64,000 bases of DNA from Anaerolineales bacterium. Its GTDB lineage: Bacteria; Chloroflexota; Anaerolineae; Anaerolineales; Villigracilaceae. This document shows, piece after piece, positions 58,377-64,000 of the stretch. Where the stretch lies: NCBI GenBank assembly GCA_016789305.1, contig JAEURJ010000007.1, positions 62,001-126,000 on the forward strand. Direction: 5' to 3'. Under the pieces are notes generated by a model that made no database searches, was not told where the DNA came from, and worked only from the letters and a program-made list of their open reading frames with translations. The stretch's first letter is position 1. Every line of letters starts with the position of its first letter. Both the position numbers and the translations under genes were made by a program.

Positions 58377-58403
58377 ATATGTAAATTCAATAAAAAGAAG
58401 AGC

Positions 58404-58961
58404 TTACTTCCAATCCTTGTATTCTTCTTCCAACTCTCCGATCAACTTCACGTAGGGTTCCACCCCGTCCTTCAAGCCGCCTTCGAAAACAATTCCGCGT
58501 ATTTCCTGGGAGACGGTCTCTTCGGCTTCAATGGGAAGGGTTTGTTCCACCAATGGAAAGATCAGTGACTTAAGACGTTCGAAATGCTGTCTCATGGTGG
58601 AGGTATATTCATGAGAAGACCATCCAACTTCCGAACGGGCCCCTTCATCGCCGTTTTGCCATGCGGTCGCGGCATCCAGCAGTACGTCTGCATCTTCACG
58701 GCACTTCTTGTGATCCGAACGGAGCGCACCTACCGGTCCCTGCTGGTCCGGGAATCCGCCTTCGATCAATATTTTGATGATGACTTCTTCTTTTTTAAAG
58801 AAGCCCTCTTCGATGTAATCCTTGATGAATTTGTGTGCGAGGATGAAAAACTTTGCTTTGGCCCGTTTGTTGGTGCGAACTTCAAGCGAGGCGCCGCCCA
58901 AAACTGCAAGAAAACGATTGATATGATCCTGATCGGTCTGAAGATTTCTAGGGATACGCAT
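58404..58961 (-). CDS. Hemerythrin-like (HHE cation-binding) protein
   Basis: 185 residues, a four-helix bundle. 'QTDQDHINRFLAVLGG', 'AHKFIKDYIEEGFFKKEEVII', 'RSDHKKCREDADVLLDAA' and 'HEYTSTMRQHFERLKSLIFPLVEQ' place His and acidic residues at the diiron positions of HHE domains, though one expected His (the 'H-x-x-KEE' helix) reads as E-G-F-F-KKEE. It may bind a diiron centre or be partly degenerate. Roles in the family include O2, NO or iron sensing. No Shine-Dalgarno sequence is clear. Confidence 0.7.
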   Translation of the reverse strand: MRIPRNLQTDQDHINRFLAVLGGASLEVRTNKRAKAKFFILAHKFIKDYIEEGFFKKEEVIIKILIEGGFPDQQGPVGALRSDHKKCREDADVLLDAATAWQNGDEGARSEVGWSSHEYTSTMRQHFERLKSLIFPLVEQTLPIEAEETVSQEIRGIVFEGGLKDGVEPYVKLIGELEEEYKDWK

Positions 58962-59010
58962 ATGCTTCCATCACTTAAAGTAGGATAATCGTGAGTATAC
59001 CATTCGACCC

Positions 59011-59769
59011 CTAGGACTTTACAGGGTTGCTTAATTTTCCCAGCCCTTCGATCTCCACATCCACCATGTCCCCGGGCTTCAGCATGCCCACCCCGGCAGG
59101 AGTGCCGGTGAAGATGATATCGCCGGGCTCCAGTGTCATCACCGAGGAAATATATGCGATCAAAGTTCCCACATTGAAGACCATGTCACGAGTCGATGCC
59201 ATCTGACGCATCTGCCCGTTCACGCGGCAGGTCACCACGGCATCCGAAGCGTCGAAATCTGTGTCGATCCACGGGCCGAAGGAACAAAATGTATCGAACC
59301 CTTTGGCGCGCGTCCATTGCCCATCCGTCTTTTGCAGATCGCGGGCAGTCACATCATTGCCGATGGTATATCCGAAGATGTATTCCCTGGCTGATTCGGC
59401 GGTGACGTTCTTTGCGCGTTTGCCGACAACGACCACAAGCTCCGCTTCATGCTCCACCTGGGCTGATTGCGGCGGAAGCAAAATGCTCTCCCCGTTGGAG
59501 ATGATCGACGAAGGCGGTTTCAAAAAGATGAGCGGCACTTTGGGCACTTCATTGCCCAGTTCTTTGGCGTGTTCCACATAATTGCGGCCCACACAAATGA
59601 TCTTGCTTGGCTCACAGGGGGCCAGCAGTTTTAATTCAGCCACCGGCACCCGGGCTTCCCGCCTGCGATATTCACCGAATAAATTCCCCTGAATTTCGCC
59701 GATCTTATCGTCCAACATCCAGCCGTATTTGGGCGCTTCGCCTTCGGTCTGATAACGGATGATTTTCAT
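59011..59769 (-). CDS. Fumarylacetoacetate hydrolase (FAH) family protein
   Basis: 252 residues. 'KIICVGRNYVEHAKELGNEVPKVPLIFLKPPSSI', 'QVEHEAELVVVVGKRAKN' (metal-binding E-x-E with later D) and 'YTIGNDVTARDLQKTDGQWTRAKGFDTFCSFGPWI', then 'PGDIIFTGTPAGVG'. These are the FAH-domain signatures of acylpyruvate hydrolases and oxaloacetate decarboxylases (FAHD1-like) or 2-hydroxyhepta-2,4-diene-1,7-dioate isomerases. The substrate cannot be told. It starts 6 nt after folK's stop, so folK and this gene probably share a transcript with the ClbS-like gene. Confidence 0.93.
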   Translation of the reverse strand: MKIIRYQTEGEAPKYGWMLDDKIGEIQGNLFGEYRRREARVPVAELKLLAPCEPSKIICVGRNYVEHAKELGNEVPKVPLIFLKPPSSIISNGESILLPPQSAQVEHEAELVVVVGKRAKNVTAESAREYIFGYTIGNDVTARDLQKTDGQWTRAKGFDTFCSFGPWIDTDFDASDAVVTCRVNGQMRQMASTRDMVFNVGTLIAYISSVMTLEPGDIIFTGTPAGVGMLKPGDMVDVEIEGLGKLSNPVKS

Positions 59770-59775
59770 TTGGAA

Positions 59776-60261
59776 TTATTTTCCTTCATACCGTTGGATG
59801 CTGCTTTGATCCACCCCGGCGAGCAGCATGCTCACAGATTTGTTTAAAACCGGATGGACAAGAGCAGGCGCAAGGTCCGCGAGAGGCGTGAGCACGAATG
59901 CGCGCTCGTGTAATCGCGGGTGGGGAATTTGAACGTTGGGGGAATTCAACACCATGTCATCGAAAAATAATATATCGATATCGATGATGCGCGGCCCGTT
60001 CTGAAAATTTGGAACACGACCCAGCGCGGTTTCGAGTCTTTTGAGATGATGGATCAAAGCCTCAGGCTGTAGATAGGTTTCCACCTGTACCACTTGATTT
60101 AAGAAAGGCGGTTGTTCTTTAAATCCCCATGGCGGTGTTTCGTATACATGTGATTTTGCCTTGACGGTCATTTGCGGCGTGAGATTGTTGATCGCGTTTT
60201 TCAAGTTGGCCAGCCGGATACCCATGTTGCTGCCAAGGGCAAGGTAAACAATATGATCCAT
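59776..60261 (-). CDS. folK: 2-amino-4-hydroxy-6-hydroxymethyldihydropteridine pyrophosphokinase (HPPK)
   Basis: 161 residues. 'VYLALGSNMGIRLANLKNAI', 'VYETPPWGFKEQPPFLNQVVQVET', and the catalytic 'RVPNFQNGPRIIDIDILFFDD' (the D-x-D of the HPPK site and R residues) with 'LHERAFVLTPLADLAP'. It transfers pyrophosphate from ATP in the folate pathway. 'FQNGPR' replaces the usual 'RxRWGPR'. Starts 3 nt after the ClbS-like gene's stop. No folB or folP is adjacent. Confidence 0.94.
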   Translation of the reverse strand: MDHIVYLALGSNMGIRLANLKNAINNLTPQMTVKAKSHVYETPPWGFKEQPPFLNQVVQVETYLQPEALIHHLKRLETALGRVPNFQNGPRIIDIDILFFDDMVLNSPNVQIPHPRLHERAFVLTPLADLAPALVHPVLNKSVSMLLAGVDQSSIQRYEGK

Positions 60262-60264
60262 AAA

Positions 60265-61107
60265 CTATCCGAGAGCGTGTTCGTCGTAGTGTTCAACCAC
60301 ATCCATGGCAAGCCAGTTCTCAATGGTTTGATTTTCAAATGCGGATTCGGGCAGGTCGCGAACGAAGTCGATCATTTCGATGCGCTTGCTTTCGAACAAT
60401 CGACGGACATCGGCCGCGCTGGTGTTCTTGTGCAGAACGAGCAGATCCGCGTTGAACTTGTCGGTATCGGGTTCTTCGTATACAAAGTCTGCGTCTGCAA
60501 GCACATTTTTGGCAAGCTTTATACCCTCATCCCACCAGCCAGCAATATGTACGAGAAGGTCTTCGATTTTTTTGAATCCCTGCTTTTGCAGGAACTCTTC
60601 CTTGTTTTCGAGGGCGTCGAATCTTTGAATGTATGTGGACCACTCGTTTTCAAGAGTATCAAGAGTGAGAAAGCGGCTTAACGCCACAAGGTGTTCGCGG
60701 GCATGACTGATAAAAACGCCATTGACCCAGTTTTGGATGCGGCGATTTTCGAATGAATCCTTGTAAATGGACTTCAGGTCAACAACCGCTTTTTGGCGTG
60801 TTTTTTCAAAGTGGGCAAGGAACATGCTTTCGGGCCAGGTCTTGTACTTGGTGACCGCTTCAGCGTTGAAGGAGTCGAAGTCATATTTTTTACGAGGATA
60901 CTCGCGCTCCTCCGCAATGGCAACTATGATCGGCATGGCTTCCTCCCACCAGGAGACGATGTGTGCCAGCATGTCGCGGAATTGGTCATAGCCTTGTTTG
61001 TGAACGCGTTCATGACCATAGTCCGCAGGCCAGCGGCTGAAACGCTCAATATAGGTTCCCCATTCGTTCTCAAGGAAATTAATGGTGCGTTGCTTGTAGT
61101 TGGGCAT
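60265..61107 (-). CDS. ClbS/DfsB (DinB-like) family protein with duplicated four-helix bundles
   Basis: 280 residues from the Met of 'MPNYKQRT' (61107). Two DinB-like bundles: residues about 1-145 ('DMLAHIVSWWEEAMPII', 'HAREHLVALSRFL') and about 148-280 ('DLLVHIAGWWDEGIKLA', 'VVEHYDEHALG'). Each has 'L-x-x-H-x-x-x-W' and a later 'H-x-x-E-H'-type metal motif, as in ClbS (colibactin self-resistance) and DfsB. The tandem duplication gives a length double the usual single-domain members. A role in protection against a DNA-damaging or reactive compound is possible. Co-transcribed with folK. Confidence 0.8.
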   Translation of the reverse strand: MPNYKQRTINFLENEWGTYIERFSRWPADYGHERVHKQGYDQFRDMLAHIVSWWEEAMPIIVAIAEEREYPRKKYDFDSFNAEAVTKYKTWPESMFLAHFEKTRQKAVVDLKSIYKDSFENRRIQNWVNGVFISHAREHLVALSRFLTLDTLENEWSTYIQRFDALENKEEFLQKQGFKKIEDLLVHIAGWWDEGIKLAKNVLADADFVYEEPDTDKFNADLLVLHKNTSAADVRRLFESKRIEMIDFVRDLPESAFENQTIENWLAMDVVEHYDEHALG

Positions 61108-61334
61108 GAAAACCTCGTTGGTCTTGAGCTCCGGGTGGCACGTACTTTTGCCAGCCGCCCCCAATTTTACTCTTGTTCAGCCCGGAAGGAGATATGTATT
61201 TCATCCTGTCATCAAGGAGTAACAATCCTGCAAAATCTGCTGAACGCGGGCTGAAAACCGATTTTAAGAGCCTCCCTGGGGCCTGCCTGTTATACTTGCC
61301 CAGCTTCGAATAATTTATTATCTAAGGAGAAACC

Positions 61335-61682
61335 ATGGACCTGATCGCCAATCTATTGACCGCTATTGTTGCCCTTTTACATTTTGGTTTTCTTTATCTC
61401 GAAATGTTCCTGTGGGATAAACCGCGTGGGATGAAATCCTTCAACCTGACCGCGGAATTTGCAAAGCAATCGAAGACCCTTGCCATGAATCAGGGCTTGT
61501 ACAATGGTTTTCTCGGCGCAGGCCTGATCTGGAGTTTCTTTGCGGGCGAACCCGTGAAAATCTTTTTCCTGAGTTGTGTGATCATTGCCGGGATTTTTGG
61601 CGCTCAAACTGTGAGCAAGCGCATTTTTTACATTCAGGCTCTCCCCGCAATTTTGGCCCTGGTTGTGACATTGGTTTTTTAG
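61335..61682 (+). CDS. DUF1304 membrane protein
   Basis: 115 residues, four membrane helices, full length. 'LHFGFLYLEMFLWDKPRGMKSFNL' and 'NQGLYNGFLGAGLIW' are the DUF1304 (YqjF-like) hallmarks. The function is unknown. AAGGAGAAACC is a strong ribosome-binding site, and a palindromic terminator follows. Monocistronic. Confidence 0.93.
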   Translation: MDLIANLLTAIVALLHFGFLYLEMFLWDKPRGMKSFNLTAEFAKQSKTLAMNQGLYNGFLGAGLIWSFFAGEPVKIFFLSCVIIAGIFGAQTVSKRIFYIQALPAILALVVTLVF

Positions 61683-61692
61683 TTGTAATTGT

Positions 61693-61727
61693 GCAGGGGC
61701 GGGATACTCCCGCCCCTGCTTTTTATT
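61693..61727. terminator. Bidirectional intrinsic terminator
   Basis: GCAGGGGCGGGA/TCCCGCCCCTGC with a 3-nt loop and TTTTTATTT, between convergent DUF1304 and homoserine dehydrogenase genes. Confidence 0.9.
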
Positions 61728-62757
61728 TAACCAGATTGACGAAATCCGCAAACAAGCCGTATGCTGTTTCCTCGGGGCCGCCTTGCATGCCGGGCTTTTC
61801 GGAGAGCGTGATCGAGTAATCCAAGATCACATCGGTTCTAAACGTAATGCCGGTGCTGGAATTCATCATTCCGTACAGTGGGGAAGTTGAGTCCACCAAT
61901 TGCGGGGAGACGCTGGCTTGCACCTTGTCGCCGATCTTTTCGGCGGAGCAAACTAGTTTGTAGCGTTTATTTTCAGCCTTTGCCTTGGAAATCATTTCAG
62001 AGGTGATGCCGCGAATGCCGGTGGGGTTGACTTGTTGCGGTGTCATCGGCGTATCCCATAGCACTGTTACTAACGCTGCCACTTTGATGGCCGCATCCCA
62101 ACCGTCCACGTCGTTGGTGGGGTCTGTCTCTGCCAGGCCAATCGATTGTGCATACTTGACCGCATCTTCGTATGCTTCGCCATTTTCCATTCTGGAGAGG
62201 ATGACATTGGTGGTGGCGTTGAAAATTCCCTTAAATGAAATCAGGTCTGCCAGCGGAAACGCCTCCCGCATGACCGAGAAAACGGGTGCGCCACCCAGGA
62301 CGGTTGATTCGTGCCTGAAGGTTCTTCCCTTGCTCTTTGCCAGCGCGGTCAACTCACGATACCCGTGAACGACCGGACCTTTATTCGCTGTGATGGCATG
62401 CATGCCCAAATTTAACGCGGTGCGGATGTGGTCCAGCGCGGGCTGGCCGGTCTGCGTGTTGACCGGGGAATTCTCGAACATAACATCTGCCTCGGAGTTA
62501 TTGATCACATCAAGCGAGTTCTTTACTTCAACTTTTGATAAGGAGGAGATGGACTGCTTGCTTTCAACAAGTTCCAGGGCTTTTTGAATGTCGAGACCAT
62601 TTGGATTCACCGCAAATCCATGACTGCCTGTGGAGATGCCGGTAAATAAAAAAGTAACGTCATGTTTTGATTTGAGCACATCCTGCTTGCGGACGAGGAG
62701 CTTTGCAAGCGAGCGGGCCACATTGCCAAATCCGATGAATGCTAATTTGTACTGCAT
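61723..62757 (-). CDS. hom: Homoserine dehydrogenase
   Basis: 344 residues from ATG 62757 (TGGAGGAAAC upstream). NAD(P)-binding 'LAFIGFGNVARSLAKLL', substrate region 'NKGPVVHGYRELTALAKSKGRTFRHESTVLGGAPVFSVMRE', then 'FKGIFNATTNVILSRMENGEAYEDAVKYAQSIGLAETDPTNDVDGWDAAIKVAAL' (K-x-x-x-G-I-x-N-x-T-x-N and D-x-x-G-x-D-A-A-x-K). It reduces aspartate semialdehyde to homoserine. It lacks the C-terminal ACT domain, so feedback inhibition by threonine through that domain is absent. Monocistronic. Confidence 0.92.
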   Translation of the reverse strand: MQYKLAFIGFGNVARSLAKLLVRKQDVLKSKHDVTFLFTGISTGSHGFAVNPNGLDIQKALELVESKQSISSLSKVEVKNSLDVINNSEADVMFENSPVNTQTGQPALDHIRTALNLGMHAITANKGPVVHGYRELTALAKSKGRTFRHESTVLGGAPVFSVMREAFPLADLISFKGIFNATTNVILSRMENGEAYEDAVKYAQSIGLAETDPTNDVDGWDAAIKVAALVTVLWDTPMTPQQVNPTGIRGITSEMISKAKAENKRYKLVCSAEKIGDKVQASVSPQLVDSTSPLYGMMNSSTGITFRTDVILDYSITLSEKPGMQGGPEETAYGLFADFVNLVK

Positions 62758-62779
62758 GTTTCCTCCATTGAAATGTTTA

Positions 62780-62800
62780 AACGTTTGCATGTGCAAACGT
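62780..62800. promoter_or_regulatory. Palindrome upstream of the homoserine dehydrogenase gene
   Basis: AACGTTTGCA/TGCAAACGTT around 62780-62800 is an imperfect inverted repeat just before hom and just after the SCO1664-type gene. It could be an operator or a terminator without a clear U-tract. Confidence 0.4.
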
Positions 62801-62802
62801 TT

Positions 62803-63510
62803 TTATACAGGTGGATAGGGATACGCCCTGCGTCCTTGCAGCGGGCGGGGGAATACTTTGGCGGTGCATAATCTTTCCGCGCGGATCAACAATGCGGCGA
62901 TTTCGTTTGGGTTGAGATAATCTTCCAGAAGGCCGGGCCAGCTGTCCGTTTGGGAAAGAGGCGCGAGTAATTCAGTCGGGATCTTTTGCGCTGCGAAGTC
63001 CCAGATCACAGTACGGAGTTTGTCGTCTTCGTGGAAACAAATTCCATGATCGATGGCGAAGAGTTTATGGGTTTCTTCTTCAAAAAAAACGTGGCTGCCT
63101 TTGCGGTCTGCGTTATTGGCAAGCAGGTCAAATAACACAACGGGACGAAGTTCCTGTTTTTCCTCGGAAGTGAAATTAAAATAATGATGTTCGATGTCGT
63201 ATTCCACATATTGCTGCAATGAGCCGGGGCCGTACGGACCATCGTCCCGATAGGTGGTGAATGGAACAATATGAAGACCAAGCGCTTCGCTTAATCGATA
63301 GGCAGCCACTTCGCGCAAGGCGAGCGTGTATTCGGGGAAATCCCAAAGCGGCTGCTCGCCCTTTGTTGGTTTATAAACGGCTTTGAATTCCTCTCCTTCG
63401 TATTCAACATCCACGAAGAAGGTGTAATTGCTGCCAAGCATGAATTGGCCTTTTAATTCATACTGACCATGTGTAAGGGCGTTTTGTATTTTGTTTGAGG
63501 ATTCGGTCAT
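62803..63510 (-). CDS. SCO1664-family protein (PI3/4-kinase-like fold)
   Basis: 235 residues from the Met of 'MTESSNKIQN' (63510). 'KAVYKPTKGEQPLWDFPEYTLALREVAAYRLSEALG', 'VVLFDLLANNADRKGSHVFFEE' and 'LFAIDHGICFHEDDKLR' correspond to the kinase-type DxxxxNxD...D-H-G catalytic pattern of the PI3K/HipA-like superfamily, the signature of the SCO1664 family. In Actinobacteria this gene lies in a cluster with DUF3090 and a histidine-phosphatase-type phosphomutase; here it follows DUF3090 directly. The function is unknown. Confidence 0.85.
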   Translation of the reverse strand: MTESSNKIQNALTHGQYELKGQFMLGSNYTFFVDVEYEGEEFKAVYKPTKGEQPLWDFPEYTLALREVAAYRLSEALGLHIVPFTTYRDDGPYGPGSLQQYVEYDIEHHYFNFTSEEKQELRPVVLFDLLANNADRKGSHVFFEEETHKLFAIDHGICFHEDDKLRTVIWDFAAQKIPTELLAPLSQTDSWPGLLEDYLNPNEIAALLIRAERLCTAKVFPRPLQGRRAYPYPPV

Positions 63511-63536
63511 GTGGACAACGTTGTGACGTTCAAACG

Positions 63537-64000
63537 TTAATGCAAATGCCCATTCTTCTTCGGGCAGAAATGTCCTTCGGGCTCCATCGGCTGACCACAT
63601 TGCGGACAAACCGGCCGTCCGCGCGAAGCGACATCCTGTCCCCAACGGGCAAGCGCGCGCAGTTGGGAGCGCGTGGCCCAAAACCGGACCTGTGCTGCGG
63701 TGTCCGGTTCGAATTCTTCGGTAAGCAATTCCTTGGCGAAGATCACAACGCGGTCGCGGTCCTTGTCGTAGCCAAGGCCGATTTCGCCGGCACGGAAGAG
63801 CGGGTCCACGGGCGGGCTGATCCGCATCACGTGTTCCACGTAATCGCCGGAGGCTTCTTCAAGTTCGGGGTTTTGCTGGCTGATCTGTGCGAGGAACTGT
63901 TCTATGCCAATGGCAAGCGTTTGCAGCTGCGCCTTTTCGATAATGATCGTGATGGTGCGCTGTTCCTGATAGGCTTGTAAATAAAAGACACGCTGGCCTG
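63537..64000 (-). CDS. DUF3090 family protein (5' end outside window)
   Basis: The frame is open to the right edge, where 'GQRVFYLQAYQEQRTITIIIEKAQLQ' precedes the listed first Met, so about 154 codons of an expected 180-200 are present. 'GEIGLGYDKDRDRVVIFAKE' and 'VRFWATRSQLRALARWGQDVASRGRPVCPQCGQPMEPEGHFCPKKNGH' are characteristic; the CxxC...C tail may be a zinc ribbon. The function is unknown; it is conserved beside SCO1664-type genes. Confidence 0.92.
   Translation of the reverse strand, partial: GQRVFYLQAYQEQRTITIIIEKAQLQTLAIGIEQFLAQISQQNPELEEASGDYVEHVMRISPPVDPLFRAGEIGLGYDKDRDRVVIFAKELLTEEFEPDTAAQVRFWATRSQLRALARWGQDVASRGRPVCPQCGQPMEPEGHFCPKKNGHLH

Noticed and set aside
1..64000. Transposase, integrase, phage or integron genes around the resistance-like genes
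   Set aside because: I found no such ORFs or attachment sites, so there is no sign of recent mobilisation in this window.

Overview
The window looks like chromosomal DNA from an uncultured member of the Chloroflexota, most likely Anaerolineae. This is inference from gene content: a very long Thr-Pro-Ser repeat cell-surface protein with an NBR1-like Ig domain, lipoproteins with TPTxTP linkers, an F420-type (Ddn-like) reductase, the DUF3090/SCO1664 pair, and many intergenic palindromic repeats. No phage, transposase, CRISPR array or integron is visible. Genes lie on both strands in short operons, and ATGA/GTGA stop-start overlaps are frequent. Many starts follow a TATAAT-like box after exactly 6 nt, which suggests leaderless mRNAs.

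Layout. 1-10.5 kb: a 5'-truncated dimethylglycine dehydrogenase-like enzyme, a repeat-rich gap, a CocE-type hydrolase, small accessory genes (HEPN-like, SRPBCC, unknown, GNAT), a membrane-anchored Ser/Thr kinase, and a coupled trio nudK / F420-type reductase / AAC(3)-I-like acetyltransferase. 10.7-10.9 kb: tRNA-Lys(CTT) with a consensus promoter and a terminator. 11-16 kb: the 1694-residue TP-repeat protein. 16-22 kb: DUF554, a HET-C/phospholipase-like protein, YqeY, PgpH, YbeY, DgkA and an endonuclease IV-like protein. 22-33 kb: an immunity-like protein, formyltransferase, GNAT, an orphan LuxR regulator, SPFH protein, GT4, DUF951, MBL hydrolase, a Crp regulator, M23 peptidase, Hsp20, a BMP-like lipoprotein and a lone receiver. 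33.2-36.2 kb: four tandem GNAT genes behind a leader with a small ORF and two intrinsic terminators. 36-41 kb: Zn-ribbon protein, HAD, an MFS transporter with small upstream ORFs, FmdB-type protein, Gmk and rhomboid. 41-43 kb: mgtE behind an M-box Mg2+ riboswitch plus a second, unidentified structured RNA with its own terminator. 43-49.5 kb: a MarR-headed ABC-2/HlyD efflux operon, a MerR-BmrR-like regulator and a GyrI-like protein. 49.6-50.4 kb: an NpmA/KamB-type 16S rRNA A1408 methyltransferase homologue behind a structured leader that can hide its ribosome-binding site. 50.5-64 kb: GH16 glucanase, two PYROXD2/CrtI-like oxidoreductases, a GcvT-like protein, cupin, hemerythrin-like, FAH, FolK, a ClbS/DfsB-like protein, DUF1304, homoserine dehydrogenase, SCO1664 family, and DUF3090 running off the right edge.

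Theme. Several genes fit defence against ribosome-targeting or other drugs: the A1408 methyltransferase, the AAC(3)-I-like enzyme, the GNAT cluster, the MFS and ABC exporters, and drug-sensing regulators. Three of them (methyltransferase, GNAT cluster, MFS) carry 5' leaders with small ORFs plus hairpins or terminators, the architecture of ribosome-stalling attenuators. An antibiotic-inducible resistance network built on such leaders is the most interesting hypothesis here. It is inferred from sequence only.
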